DNA of 64,000 bases from JANPBY01 sp963851405 (GCA_963851405.1 CAWKPB010000004.1:147402-211401); one strand, 5' to 3'; shown: positions 10,503-18,679, counted from the stretch's first letter. The notes: generated by a model from the sequence alone, not told the origin. Program-made: numbers and translations.

Positions 10503-11774
10503 GTGAGCGGCGCGACGGTATTCCTCGCCCGCCTGGCACGCGTCTCGGTCTTCGACCCCAACGGTGATCAGGTCGGGCGAATTCGCGATGTCGTGGTGGC
10601 TTTCGGCGCTGGATCGCAAGCGCCGCGAGTCAACGGACTCGTGGTCGAAGTGCCCATGCGGCGACGGGTCTTCCTCCCTATGACCCGAGTGACCGCGATC
10701 GACCCCGGCCAGGTCGTCGCGACCGGCCTCATCAACATGCGTCGCTTCGAGCCCCGACCCTCCGAGACGCTGGTGTTCGCCGAGCTGCTCGATCGAAAGG
10801 TCACCCTCGTGGCGACCAAGGAAGAGGTCACGGTGCTCGACGTGGCCATCTCCGCGACCCGGGTCCGCGAGTGGCAGATCAGCAAGGTCCACCTCCGCAA
10901 GGGCCAGCCCAGCGGCTTTCGCCGGCGCGGCGAGACGCTGACCGTGGACTGGGCCGAAGTGACCGGATTCGGGCTGGCTGAGGATCGTCAAGGTGCGGCC
11001 AACCTGCTGGCCACCTTTGAGAAGTTGCGGGCCGCAGACCTCGCCAACGTGCTGCACGAATTGTCCCCCAAGCGACGGGCCGAAGTTGCTGCGGCGCTGG
11101 ATGACGAGCGGCTCGCCGACGTGCTCGAAGAACTCCCCGACGATGACCAGGTGGAAATCCTCAGTGCGCTCGCGCAGGACCGCGCCGCCGACGTCCTCGA
11201 GGCCATGTCGCCCGACGATGCCGCGGACCTGCTCGGTGAGCTTCCGCCCGTCCAGGCCCAGAGCCTGCTTGAACTCATGGAGCCCGACGAGGCCGACGAC
11301 GTCCGACGACTATTGAGCTACGACGAATACACCGCGGGCGGGATGATGACCACCGAACCCGTCGTCCTGCCCCCCGACGCGACGGTCGCCGAAGCGCTGG
11401 CCCGGGTGCGCAACGCCGACCTCTCCCCCGCACTCGCCTCGCAGGTGTACGTCTGCCGCGCGCCGCTCGAGACGCCGACCGGCCGTTTCGTGGGGCTGGC
11501 CCACTTCCAGCGGCTGCTTCGCGAACCACCGTCGGCACTCGTGTCGGGAGTGTGCGACACCGACCTGGAATCACTGACCGCCGAATCCACGCTTCCCGAG
11601 GTCGCGACCTACCTAGCCACCTACAACATGGTGGCGGCGCCGGTCGTGGATGCTGCCGATCACCTGCTGGGCGCCGTGACCATCGACGACGTGGTCGACC
11701 ACATGCTCCCCGACGACTGGCGTGACCGGGACGACGCCGAGCCGGCCCTGGAGGAGGCTCCCAGTGGCCCGTGA
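10503..11774 (+). CDS. MgtE N-terminal/CBS-domain protein without transporter domain
   Basis: The 423 aa read as a PRC-barrel-like first part (LARVSVFDPNGDQVGRIRDV), a repeated acidic MgtE-N superhelix (ELPDDDQVEILSAL, AMSPDDAADLLGELP, LMEPDEADDVRRLL; about residues 165-275) and a CBS pair (TTEPVVLPPDATVAEAL to LLGAVTIDDVVDHM; about 280-400). MgtE channels have the same cytosolic sensor followed by five membrane helices, which are absent here. It matches the soluble Rv1232c-type protein. A regulatory or Mg-sensing role with the adjoining DUF1003 membrane protein is inferred. Its 3' end overlaps that gene by 11 bp. Confidence 0.85.
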   Translation: MSGATVFLARLARVSVFDPNGDQVGRIRDVVVAFGAGSQAPRVNGLVVEVPMRRRVFLPMTRVTAIDPGQVVATGLINMRRFEPRPSETLVFAELLDRKVTLVATKEEVTVLDVAISATRVREWQISKVHLRKGQPSGFRRRGETLTVDWAEVTGFGLAEDRQGAANLLATFEKLRAADLANVLHELSPKRRAEVAAALDDERLADVLEELPDDDQVEILSALAQDRAADVLEAMSPDDAADLLGELPPVQAQSLLELMEPDEADDVRRLLSYDEYTAGGMMTTEPVVLPPDATVAEALARVRNADLSPALASQVYVCRAPLETPTGRFVGLAHFQRLLREPPSALVSGVCDTDLESLTAESTLPEVATYLATYNMVAAPVVDAADHLLGAVTIDDVVDHMLPDDWRDRDDAEPALEEAPSGP

Positions 11775-12291
11775 TGCGCGGACGGTTCGCCTCGATCAGC
11801 CGATCGACAGCACCCGTCGGATCTCCAGACCCACCTATGACCCGGACTCCTTCGGGCGCTTCTCCGAGCGAATCGCCCGGTTCATCGGCACCGGTCGATT
11901 CCTGGTCTACCTGACCGTTTTCGTCATCGCCTGGATCAGTTGGAACACCCTCGCCCCCGAGGATCTGCGTTTCGACCCGTCGCCGTTCATCATGCTCACG
12001 CTGGTGCTTTCGCTGCAGGCGTCCTACGCCGCTCCGTTGATCTTGCTCGCCCAAAACCGCCAGGTCGACCGAGATCGGGTCACCTACGACCAGGATCGGG
12101 CGCAGAACGAACGATCCATCGCCGACGCCGAATACCTCACCCGCGAGGTCGCCGACGTGCGCCTGGCGCTGGGCGAGGTTGCCACCCGGGATTTCCTCCG
12201 CTCCGAGTTGCGCGACCTGCTCGAGGAGTTGGTCATCGAGTTGCGGGAGCCGCAAACCACCGTGGACAAGGCTGGTCCGGACCCGACGTAG
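11764..12291 (+). CDS. DUF1003 membrane protein
   Basis: This 175-aa protein has two central membrane helices (FLVYLTVFVIAWISWNTL and FIMLTLVLSLQASYAAPLIL), the family signature AAPLILLAQNRQ directly after the second, and a charged helical C-terminal tail. The function of DUF1003 is unknown. Start GTG 11764 lies inside the end of the MgtE-like gene and is preceded by a strong GGAGGAGG (11749-11756). The pairing with an MgtE-N/CBS protein is conserved in mycobacteria (Rv1232c neighbourhood), which supports a shared role. Confidence 0.87.
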   Translation: MARDARTVRLDQPIDSTRRISRPTYDPDSFGRFSERIARFIGTGRFLVYLTVFVIAWISWNTLAPEDLRFDPSPFIMLTLVLSLQASYAAPLILLAQNRQVDRDRVTYDQDRAQNERSIADAEYLTREVADVRLALGEVATRDFLRSELRDLLEELVIELREPQTTVDKAGPDPT

Positions 12292-12294
12292 GCT
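12289..12294 (+). promoter_or_regulatory. Leaderless -10 box (TAGGCT) of mrp
   Basis: TAGGCT overlaps the stop of the DUF1003 gene (TAG, 12289-12291). It is followed by six bases and the mrp ATG at 12301, so mrp probably has its own leaderless transcript. Confidence 0.5.
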
Positions 12295-12300
12295 CGCCAC

Positions 12301-13437
12301 ATGGCTGCTCCCACCGTCGACCAAGTCACCGCTGCGCTCGCCACGGTCGACGACCCCGAGATCCATCGGCCGATCACCGAACTCGGCATGGTGGACAGCG
12401 TCTCCATCGACTCCGACGCCGGCGTCGATGTCCGGGTGCTGCTCACGGTGGCCGGGTGTCCGATGCGTACGGAGATCACCGAGCGGGTCACCCGGGCCGT
12501 GCGGGCCGTGGCGGGAGTCACCGCGGTGCGCGTCGAGCTCGGCGTCATGACCGACGATCAGCGCAAAGCCATGACGGCTGAGCTGCGGGGAGGGAAACCC
12601 GAACCCGAGGTCCCCTTCGCCAAGCCCGAATCATTGACTCGCGTCTACGCCGTCGCCTCAGGCAAGGGCGGGGTGGGGAAGTCCTCGATCACCGTCAACC
12701 TCGCCGCCTCGATGGTCGAGTCCGGGCTCAAGGTCGGCGTCGTGGATGCAGACATCTACGGGCACTCGATTCCGCGCATGCTCGGCGTCGAGGCTCGCCC
12801 GACCGCGGTAGAAAACATGATCATGCCGCCGGTGGCCCACGGGGTGAAGGTCATCTCGATCGGCATGTTCACCTCCGGTAACACCCCCGTCGTCTGGCGA
12901 GGTCCGATGTTGCATCGGGCCTTGCAGCAGTTCCTGGCCGACGTGTGGTGGGGCGACCTCGACGTCTTACTGCTGGACCTGCCGCCGGGCACCGGCGACA
13001 TCGCGATCTCCGTCGCCCAATTGGTGCCCAATGCCGAGATCCTGGTCGTCACCACACCGCAGTTGGCCGCCGCCGAGGTCGCCGAGCGCGCGGGGTCCAT
13101 CGCATTACAGACCCACCAGCGGATCGCGGGCGTCGTAGAGAACATGGCCTGGCTGTCCTTGCCCGACGGAGAACGCCTCGAACTGTTCGGATCAGGCGGC
13201 GGGCAAGCAGTCGCGGACGCGTTGGCCCGCGCCACGGGCACCGACGTTCCCCTCCTCGGTCAGGTCCCGATCGACGTACGGCTGCGCGAGGGCGGCGACG
13301 AGGGACGCCCGCTCGTATCCACGGCCCCCGACTCCCCGGCCGCCGTGGCACTCATCGACATCGCTCAGAAACTGTCCGGCCGTGGACTCGGTCTTGCTGG
13401 GCGATCCCTTGGCCTGACCCCGGCTGCGCGAAGCTGA
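12301..13437 (+). CDS. mrp: Mrp/ApbC-type P-loop Fe-S cluster carrier
   Basis: Mrp/ApbC proteins carry and transfer Fe-S clusters. The 378 aa contain an N-terminal DUF59/MIP18 domain (about residues 5-85, with AGCPMR) and a MinD-like ATPase domain with a perfect deviant Walker A GKGGVGKSS (121-129) and LLLDLPPGTGD. The CxxC pair that binds the bridging cluster in many Mrp proteins is not visible: the stretch after VENMAWL reads SLPDGERLELFG. It is convergent with tatB (19-bp gap). The locus corresponds to Rv1229c. Confidence 0.92.
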   Translation: MAAPTVDQVTAALATVDDPEIHRPITELGMVDSVSIDSDAGVDVRVLLTVAGCPMRTEITERVTRAVRAVAGVTAVRVELGVMTDDQRKAMTAELRGGKPEPEVPFAKPESLTRVYAVASGKGGVGKSSITVNLAASMVESGLKVGVVDADIYGHSIPRMLGVEARPTAVENMIMPPVAHGVKVISIGMFTSGNTPVVWRGPMLHRALQQFLADVWWGDLDVLLLDLPPGTGDIAISVAQLVPNAEILVVTTPQLAAAEVAERAGSIALQTHQRIAGVVENMAWLSLPDGERLELFGSGGGQAVADALARATGTDVPLLGQVPIDVRLREGGDEGRPLVSTAPDSPAAVALIDIAQKLSGRGLGLAGRSLGLTPAARS

Positions 13438-13456
13438 GCGTTATTGAGGGGACGTC

Positions 13457-13807
13457 CTAGGTGGCGTCGCCGTCGTACGGGACGGCCTTGGGAGCCGCGG
13501 CCGGGCCGTCACCGTTGGAACCAGAGCGCTGAACGGGTTCGTCCTTCAGGACCGCGTCGAGGGCCTCGGACTCCTCGAGCAGGTGTCGCTTCACGAAGTT
13601 GCGCGGGTCCAGATCGGTGAGCTGCAGGTCGGAGAACTCCGGCCCTAGGGAGCCGGTGACCTCATCCTTGGCGCCTTGCGCCATGGCCCGCAGCTGGCGC
13701 AACAAGCGACCGGCCTCGGCCGCGAACTTAGGGAGCTTGTCGGGTCCGAAGACGAACAGTGCGATGACCAGCAAGGCCATCAGCTCAAAGAACCCGATGT
13801 CGAACAT
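13457..13807 (-). CDS. tatB: Twin-arginine translocase subunit TatB
   Basis: This 116-aa protein starts with the short TatA/B helix and hinge (MFDIGFFELMALLVIALFVF then GPDKLP). An amphipathic helix (AAEAGRLLRQLRAMAQGAKDE) and a disordered tail follow. TatB with TatC forms the receptor for twin-arginine signal peptides. Glu at position 8 and a longer C-terminus favour TatB over TatA. It lies downstream of htrA in the same orientation, as at Rv1223-Rv1224. TACCCT 6 nt before ATG 13807 suggests a separate leaderless transcript. Confidence 0.9.
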   Translation of the reverse strand: MFDIGFFELMALLVIALFVFGPDKLPKFAAEAGRLLRQLRAMAQGAKDEVTGSLGPEFSDLQLTDLDPRNFVKRHLLEESEALDAVLKDEPVQRSGSNGDGPAAAPKAVPYDGDAT

Positions 13808-13813
13808 CTACCC

Positions 13814-13819
13814 AGGGTA
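13814..13819 (-). promoter_or_regulatory. Leaderless -10 box (TACCCT) of tatB
   Basis: TACCCT on the minus strand, six bases, then ATG 13807. Confidence 0.55.
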
Positions 13820-13874
13820 CGGCCAGTCGGCGGAGCCGTACTCGCTCGGTTTCCAACGATCGCGACGCCACCCG

Positions 13875-13895
13875 CCCAGACTGCGTCAGTCTGGG
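13875..13895 (-). terminator. Perfect 9-bp hairpin between htrA and tatB
   Basis: CCCAGACTG (13875-13883) and CAGTCTGGG (13887-13895) flank a 3-base loop. It begins 17 bases past the htrA stop in the direction of transcription. There is no T-run, so it may end or attenuate htrA transcripts before the tatB promoter. Confidence 0.5.
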
Positions 13896-13911
13896 GTGCC
13901 CTTAGTCCGCG

Positions 13912-15297
13912 TTAGTCCGTGGCTTCGCCCAGGGTGATCTGCAGCGTCTCTTCGCTGCCGCCCCGATCGACGGTGAGGGTGACCTCGTCGCCGGGCACCC
14001 GCGCCCGGATGGCCACGATCAGTTCATCCGGCCCGGCCACGGGCTGGCCATCGAACTCCACGATCACGTCGCCGGCCCTCAACCCAACCTGATCGGCCGG
14101 GCCACCCGCGGTCACTCCATCCGGCGCGATCCGCACGCCCGAGCCGGTGTAGGTGGGGTCGAGGCTCGCCCCAATGATCGGGTACGACGCGGTGCCCGTC
14201 CTGATCAGCTGCTCCGCCGTGCGTCGAGCCTGGTTGATCGGGATCGAGAAACCCAACCCGATGGACCCCGCTTGGCTCCCCGCGCCCACTCCCAAGCTGG
14301 CGATGGCGCTGTTGACACCGATCACGCGGGCCTTGGAGTCCACGAGCGGCCCGCCGGAGTTGCCCGGGTTGATCGCAGCATCGGTCTGCAAAGCGGCGAT
14401 GAACGAGATGTCCCCGCCGCTCCCATCGCCCGCGGTCACCGGCCGGTCAATCGCCGAGATGATGCCGGAGGTGACGGTGCCAGACAGGCCCAGCGGCGAG
14501 CCCACGGCAATGGCGGCGTCCCCGACCACGACCGAGTCGGAGTTACCGAGCTCCGCGACCGGCAGCCCGGTGCGATCGACCTTGAGCACGGCCAAGTCAT
14601 ACGTTGACGTGCGCCCGACAATCTCGGCCCTCTCGGTCGAGCCGTCGTTGAAGGTCACCGAGATGTTGCCCCCGGAGGCGGCGCTCGCCACGACGTGGTT
14701 GTTGGTCAGTAGGTAGCCGTCTTCGGTGAGGATGAAGCCGGACCCCGTCCCTCCGCTTCCGCCCGCGCGGACCTCGATGGACACCACGGTCGGCAGGACC
14801 CGGTCAGCGATTCCGGCTACCGAATCAGCCGATCGCGAACGGTCGCCGGGCACCACGGTCCCCAGGGTCACGTTGGGATTGGTCCGGGTGTCGTCGAACT
14901 GGGTCGCGACCACACCGCCGAGCAGTCCGGCCAACAACGCGATGCCGAGCGCACCGGCGGTGAGGGGCAGCCAGCCAGGACCCGACCGCGGCTTCGCCCG
15001 CCGGCCGGCGCCGTCCCACGAACCGGTGCCCTTGGATACCTGCTCGCTCGGGTAGGCGTACGGCGCCGTCAAATCCGAGTCGGGAGCCGGGTAGGCGCTG
15101 CCGTACACCGCGTCGTAGGGAGAGGGCTCGGGCGCCGCAGGTGGGGGCGGTCCCATGGAGAACGGCGCGGGCGGGGCGCTGATCGGAGCATCCACGGGCG
15201 CGTCGACCGCTTCGTCGCTGACGGCAGCATCGCTCGGCGGGGCCGCCCAGGGGTCCTGGGCTCGGGCCCACCAGGCCGGGCGATCGTCTTCGCTCAC
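13912..15297 (-). CDS. htrA: HtrA/DegP-type membrane-anchored serine protease
   Basis: The 461 aa comprise a Pro/Ala-rich cytosolic N-terminus, one membrane helix (about residues 111-131), a trypsin-like domain with catalytic His201 (TNNHVV), Asp234 (YDLAVLKVD) and Ser314 (GNSGGPL), and a C-terminal PDZ domain (about 365-455, GLRAGDVIVEFDGQPV). It acts outside the membrane on misfolded or regulatory proteins. In M. tuberculosis the homologue Rv1223 adjoins sigE and its anti-sigma factor; both are missing here, and the divergent neighbour is the O-methyltransferase. Confidence 0.95.
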   Translation of the reverse strand: MSEDDRPAWWARAQDPWAAPPSDAAVSDEAVDAPVDAPISAPPAPFSMGPPPPAAPEPSPYDAVYGSAYPAPDSDLTAPYAYPSEQVSKGTGSWDGAGRRAKPRSGPGWLPLTAGALGIALLAGLLGGVVATQFDDTRTNPNVTLGTVVPGDRSRSADSVAGIADRVLPTVVSIEVRAGGSGGTGSGFILTEDGYLLTNNHVVASAASGGNISVTFNDGSTERAEIVGRTSTYDLAVLKVDRTGLPVAELGNSDSVVVGDAAIAVGSPLGLSGTVTSGIISAIDRPVTAGDGSGGDISFIAALQTDAAINPGNSGGPLVDSKARVIGVNSAIASLGVGAGSQAGSIGLGFSIPINQARRTAEQLIRTGTASYPIIGASLDPTYTGSGVRIAPDGVTAGGPADQVGLRAGDVIVEFDGQPVAGPDELIVAIRARVPGDEVTLTVDRGGSEETLQITLGEATD

Positions 15298-15303
15298 CCG
15301 GGA

Positions 15304-15309
15304 AGCCTA
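15304..15309 (-). promoter_or_regulatory. Leaderless -10 box (TAGGCT) of htrA
   Basis: TAGGCT on the minus strand is followed by six bases and GTG 15297. The hexamer is the same as that of mrp. Confidence 0.55.
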
Positions 15310-15374
15310 CGTGCCGAGTCCGCTCGCGGCTTCCCGAGTCACCCATGACGGGTACGGCGTCACCGACCTGCCCG

Positions 15375-15380
15375 TATCCT
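15375..15380 (+). promoter_or_regulatory. Leaderless -10 box (TATCCT) of the O-methyltransferase
   Basis: TATCCT, six bases, then GTG 15387. This is the main reason to prefer that start over ATG 15345. Confidence 0.55.
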
Positions 15381-15386
15381 TCCCGG

Positions 15387-16019
15387 GTGCCTGGGAACCC
15401 GAACGCGACCGTGACCTACGTCGAGTCCTTCGTCGAGGAGGACGAGGTCCTCGCCGAAGGCCGCCGCCGAGCCGACGAAGTTGGGTGCGGCGCGGTCAGC
15501 GCCAGCACTGGCGCCCTGCTCCGTCTGCTCAGCACCTTGCTCGACGCCCGGTCTGTCGTCGAGATCGGGACCGGGGCCGGGGTTTCCGGAACCTGGCTGC
15601 TGCGCGGCATGCATCCCGAGGGCGTCCTCACCTCGATCGACACCGAGGTCGAGCACCAGCGTCTGGCGCGAGAGACCTTTGCGGCCGAGGGCGTCCCCGC
15701 CAACCGCGCGCGGTTGATCAACGGCGCGGCTCAGGAGGTGCTGCCACGGCTCACCGACGGGGGCTACGACCTGGTGTTCGTGGATGGGAACCCGCAGGAC
15801 TGCGCGGACCATCTGGAAGCGGCGCTGCGCCTGCTCCGCGCGGGTGGTGTGGTCGCCTTCGATCACGCCCTGTGGGGCGAGCGGGTGGCCGACCCGGCGC
15901 AGCGAGATCCGGACACGATCGCCATGAGGGAACTGGGACGCACCGTGCGCGAGCACGAGGAGCTGGTCCCCGCACTACTCACCACCGGTGACGGCCTGCT
16001 GGTGGCCGTTCGACGCTGA
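15387..16019 (+). CDS. SAM-dependent O-methyltransferase (Rv1220c-like)
   Basis: This 210-aa enzyme of the COMT-like O-methyltransferase group has the SAM-binding strand VVEIGTGAGVSGTWLLRG, the acidic loop TSIDTEVEHQRLAR, and YDLVFVDGNP where the family usually has the metal-binding Asp. A product cannot be assigned. The alternative ATG at 15345 would add 14 residues and remove the leaderless spacing. It diverges from htrA, as in the Rv1220c region but without sigE between them. A 10-bp stem terminator follows. Confidence 0.88.
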   Translation: MPGNPNATVTYVESFVEEDEVLAEGRRRADEVGCGAVSASTGALLRLLSTLLDARSVVEIGTGAGVSGTWLLRGMHPEGVLTSIDTEVEHQRLARETFAAEGVPANRARLINGAAQEVLPRLTDGGYDLVFVDGNPQDCADHLEAALRLLRAGGVVAFDHALWGERVADPAQRDPDTIAMRELGRTVREHEELVPALLTTGDGLLVAVRR

Positions 16020-16026
16020 CAAACGC

Positions 16027-16062
16027 GACGGCCCCGCCCGGAGGGATCCGTTCGGGGCCGTC
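16027..16062. terminator. Bidirectional hairpin terminator
   Basis: GACGGCCCCG (16027-16036) and CGGGGCCGTC (16053-16062) form a perfect 10-bp stem with a 16-base loop. It sits between the convergent O-methyltransferase and DUF3117 genes. T-runs are weak on both sides. Confidence 0.6.
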
Positions 16063-16075
16063 GACGTGTGCTTCG

Positions 16076-16240
16076 TCAGCCAACCGCCTTCAGCGCATCG
16101 CCGAGAGCCTCGGCCTCGGCGGGGGTGAGCTCGACGACAAGGCGTCCGCCTCCCTCGAGCGGGACGCGCATCACAATGCCGCGACCCTCCTTCGTGACCT
16201 CGAGCGGGCCGTCACCCGTACGCGGCTTCATGGCCGCCAT
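16076..16240 (-). CDS. DUF3117 small protein (Rv1211-like)
   Basis: This 54-aa protein begins MAAMKPRTGDGPLEVTKEGR and ends AEAEALGDALKAVG. The whole length matches the DUF3117 family, found across actinobacteria and of unknown function. It is probably a small antiparallel beta protein with a C-terminal helix. The ribosome site AGGAAGGGG lies just upstream of ATG 16240. Its place near an O-methyltransferase and tagA repeats the Rv1210-Rv1220c order. Confidence 0.88.
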   Translation of the reverse strand: MAAMKPRTGDGPLEVTKEGRGIVMRVPLEGGGRLVVELTPAEAEALGDALKAVG

Positions 16241-16355
16241 CTGCTTCCCCTTCCTGCGTGATACTCCCAGCCCCGCAACGACGGGCGCTGGTCTCTGATG
16301 CCATTATCCCGTACCCGCGGTCCGGACTCGACACCCGCACGGCAGACTGCTGCGC

Positions 16356-17147
16356 GTGCACGCTCGATCGGCGCTGTTCGACCTCTACGGGGACCACCTG
16401 CGCACGCGGGGCGGAACGGCTCCCGTGGCCGCCCTGGTCCGACTTCTGGCAGCCCTGGACATCGCGGCCCCAGCCGTCCGTACGGCCGTATCCAGGATGG
16501 TGCGACAGGGGTGGCTGGCCCCGTGCACGCTGCCGCAAGGCCCTGGGTACGCGCTGACCCCAAAAGCCGTGCACAGGCTGGATGACGCCGCCGAGCGCGT
16601 CTACCGAAGCAGCGACCTGGACTGGGATGGGCAGTGGCACCTGCTCATCGCGCGCACGCCTCCCGTACCGCGGGTCCGCCGCCAGCGCGTCACCGACCAA
16701 CTCGCATTCCTCGGTTACGCCCCGATCAGCGCGACCAGTTGGCTGGCGCCCCGGGCCCACCCCGACGTGGTCGGGCTGCTGGCCGCCGAAGAGATGTCCG
16801 TCGACCGGTTCACCGCCACGCACGACGGGCCGGCGGCCGGACCGGGCTCGATGGCTGAGCTGGTCCGGCTCGCTTGGGACCTCAGCGCCTTGGATGAGGC
16901 GTACGAGCAGTGGCTCGACGACGCGGTCGTGTTGCTGGCCACCCTCCCCGTCGACGACGAGCAGGCGTTCGCGCAACGCAGCCAGCTGGTGAACGGCTGG
17001 CGCAAGTTCCTCTTTCGGGACCCCGGGCTGCCGCGGATGCTGCTCCCGGACGACTGGTCGGGCATCGAGGCCAGCACGTTCTTCGCCGAGCATTCAGAGC
17101 GCTTGTTGCCGGCGGCCACTCGCCACATCGACGCCTGCCTGAACTGA
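16356..17147 (+). CDS. PaaX-family transcriptional regulator
   Basis: This 263-aa protein has a winged-helix N-terminus (ALVRLLAALDIAAPAVRTAV then SRMVRQGWLAP) and the PaaX C-terminal region (SALDEAYEQWLDDAV to FLFRDPGLPRMLLPDDW). PaaX represses phenylacetate degradation and responds to phenylacetyl-CoA. No paa genes lie in the window, so its targets are elsewhere or it controls something else. Start GTG 16356 has CAGACT 7 nt upstream, a near-match to the leaderless box. Confidence 0.87.
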   Translation: MHARSALFDLYGDHLRTRGGTAPVAALVRLLAALDIAAPAVRTAVSRMVRQGWLAPCTLPQGPGYALTPKAVHRLDDAAERVYRSSDLDWDGQWHLLIARTPPVPRVRRQRVTDQLAFLGYAPISATSWLAPRAHPDVVGLLAAEEMSVDRFTATHDGPAAGPGSMAELVRLAWDLSALDEAYEQWLDDAVVLLATLPVDDEQAFAQRSQLVNGWRKFLFRDPGLPRMLLPDDWSGIEASTFFAEHSERLLPAATRHIDACLN

Positions 17148-17171
17148 GCACCGACCCCTGCCTGTTGTGAG

Positions 17172-17783
17172 TCAGCCAGCGTCGGGGGTCGCACCCGCTC
17201 GGTGGCAGCCGACCAGGTGGTCGTTCACCACGCCGCACGCCTGCATCGCGGCGTACATCGTCGTTGGACCGACGAACACGAAGCCGTGGGCCTTGAGCGC
17301 CTTGGCCAGGGCCTTGGAGTCGTCGGTGCTCGCAGCCAGCTCCGAGAACGCCGACGGACGAGGTCGGGGCCCGGTCGGGGCATGGGACCAGATCAGTCGA
17401 TCCAACGCGCCCTCGCCCTCGACGTCCAGCCAGTCATGGGCCGCGCGTGCGTTATGGATCGCGGCCTTGATCTTGGCTCGATTCCGGACGATCCCGGCGT
17501 CGGCCATCAGCCGTTCCTCGTCGCCGTCGTCGAAGGTGGCTACGGCGCGAATCGAGAACTCGCGAAAGGCCCGCCGGAACCCCTCGCGCTTTCGCAAGAT
17601 GGTCAGCCATGAGAGTCCGGACTGAAAGGCCTCCAGGGTGAGCCGCTCGAACAGCCGGTCGTCGCCGTGGACCGGGTTCCCCCACTCCTCGTCGTGATAG
17701 CGGGCGTAGTCCTCCGGCGAGGCACCCCACGCGCAGCGCGAACGACCGTCCGGACCTACCACCAGGTCGCCTGCATCACCCAC
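17172..17783 (-). CDS. tagA: 3-methyladenine DNA glycosylase I (TagA)
   Basis: TagA excises 3-methyladenine in base excision repair. The 203 aa contain the TagA zinc-site pairs, Cys in SRCAWG with His in YHDEEWG and His/Cys in VVNDHLVGCHR. They also hold LEAFQSGLSWLTILRKREGF, which carries the base-recognition Glu. I favour GTG 17783, which overlaps the SRPBCC stop by 8 bp. ATG 17804 in the same frame would add MWSASTQ and is possible. It is the last gene of a DivIVA-SRPBCC-tagA operon, and tagA (Rv1210) also neighbours a DivIVA-like gene (Rv1209) in M. tuberculosis. Confidence 0.92.
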   Translation of the reverse strand: MGDAGDLVVGPDGRSRCAWGASPEDYARYHDEEWGNPVHGDDRLFERLTLEAFQSGLSWLTILRKREGFRRAFREFSIRAVATFDDGDEERLMADAGIVRNRAKIKAAIHNARAAHDWLDVEGEGALDRLIWSHAPTGPRPRPSAFSELAASTDDSKALAKALKAHGFVFVGPTTMYAAMQACGVVNDHLVGCHRAGATPDAG

Positions 17784-18273
17784 CTGCGTGCTCGCGCTCC
17801 ACATCACGGGCCAGCGCCCGAAGGGACGAGGCAACGCCCGCCTTGAACAACGGCGCCACAACCGGGAAGCCCAGGCGCGTCATCCGGCCCAAGACCAACT
17901 GCTCCGACCAGACCAGCCGCGAGCGGTTCTCGGGGAGTTCCAGGACTTCGAAGACGCCGGTCCCCCGGACAACGCGTCCGGTGTGCAAAACCTCGCACCG
18001 TCGTGGCGGGTCCCACAAGGTGATCACCATGGTGTCCAGGAACCCCAGCCGCCCCACGCCAGTGAAGGCCTCGATACCGGCCCCCACGCCATGCCCAGCG
18101 CCATCACCGCCGCGCCCGGTCGAGCGCACGGTGGTGCCGAGCATCCACTCGCTTTGGCGCTCCCAGTCGGTGATGGCGGCCCAGACGGCTGCGGCCGGTG
18201 CGTCCACGACGACGTCGACGACCACCTCGGCGTCATGAGGCAACGGGGTATCCGGCAGCGATCCGGAGCTCAC
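17776..18273 (-). CDS. SRPBCC (START-like) ligand-binding protein
   Basis: This 165-aa protein matches the polyketide cyclase/dehydrase SRPBCC group: EVVVDVVVDAPAAAVWAAIT with DWERQSEWM at the N-terminus, a central beta sheet (TMVITLWDPPRRCEVLHTG) and a long C-terminal helix. Ligand and role are unknown. GTG 18273 follows the DivIVA-like stop by 2 bp, and the 3' end overlaps tagA, so the three genes are one transcription unit. Confidence 0.82.
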   Translation of the reverse strand: MSSGSLPDTPLPHDAEVVVDVVVDAPAAAVWAAITDWERQSEWMLGTTVRSTGRGGDGAGHGVGAGIEAFTGVGRLGFLDTMVITLWDPPRRCEVLHTGRVVRGTGVFEVLELPENRSRLVWSEQLVLGRMTRLGFPVVAPLFKAGVASSLRALARDVEREHAGG

Positions 18274-18275
18274 GG

Positions 18276-18641
18276 CTAAGAGGTCCCTTCGTCATCCGCC
18301 AGCGCACGAGGTGCCCTGAACGGTTCTGCGTTCGACTGCTCCGACTTTGACTGCTCCGACTTCGACTGCTCCGACTTCGACTGCTCCGACTTCGACTGCT
18401 CCGACTTCAGTTGCTCGGCTAGTCGGTCGAGAACCTCGTCCACTTCGTCCATGCGGTAACCCCGGAACCCGACCCCGAAGCTCACAGCGTCGACGTCGGC
18501 ACCCGTGGCAGGGCGGTCCGTGGGCAACCAGGGACCGGGACGGTCACTGCCGGCCGGGCCAAGCCCGCCACCGCGACCACCGGCCACAACGGCGATGACG
18601 CCGAGGACCACCAAGCCGACCAGCACCCACAATCCAGTCAC
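18276..18641 (-). CDS. DivIVA-domain membrane protein with KSEQS repeats
   Basis: The 121 aa comprise an N-terminal membrane helix (VTGLWVLVGLVVLGVIAVVA), a linker, a short DivIVA-like motif (VSFGVGFRGYRMDEVDEVLDRLAEQL, about residues 52-77) and a run of KSEQS pentapeptides before an acidic end. The GYR-x-EVDE pattern is the DivIVA N-terminal motif, which in Wag31-like proteins senses membrane curvature. This short form matches Rv1209. The repeats are five residues long, not seven, so they do not extend a coiled coil. Confidence 0.8.
   Translation of the reverse strand: MTGLWVLVGLVVLGVIAVVAGGRGGGLGPAGSDRPGPWLPTDRPATGADVDAVSFGVGFRGYRMDEVDEVLDRLAEQLKSEQSKSEQSKSEQSKSEQSKSEQSNAEPFRAPRALADDEGTS
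18331..18420 (-). repeat. 15-bp tandem repeat coding KSEQS units
   Basis: TTCGACTGCTCCGAC is repeated from 18331 to 18405 in five units, one with a single change (18346-18360). A degenerate sixth unit covers 18406-18420. The period is a multiple of three, so copy changes keep the reading frame. Confidence 0.85.
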
Positions 18642-18666
18642 CCTCGGATCGTCCCACGCCACCGCG

Positions 18667-18672
18667 TACCCT
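18667..18672 (+). promoter_or_regulatory. Leaderless -10 box (TACCCT) of the MetE-like gene
   Basis: TACCCT, seven bases, then ATG 18680. Confidence 0.5.
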
Positions 18673-18679
18673 GCCCGGC

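Noticed and set aside
16356..17147. PaaX as evidence for a phenylacetate degradation cluster here
   Set aside because: No paa catabolic gene occurs anywhere in the window. Only the regulator family is supported.
18331..18420. Short repeats as a CRISPR array
   Set aside because: The units are contiguous with no spacers, encode protein in frame, and no cas gene is present.
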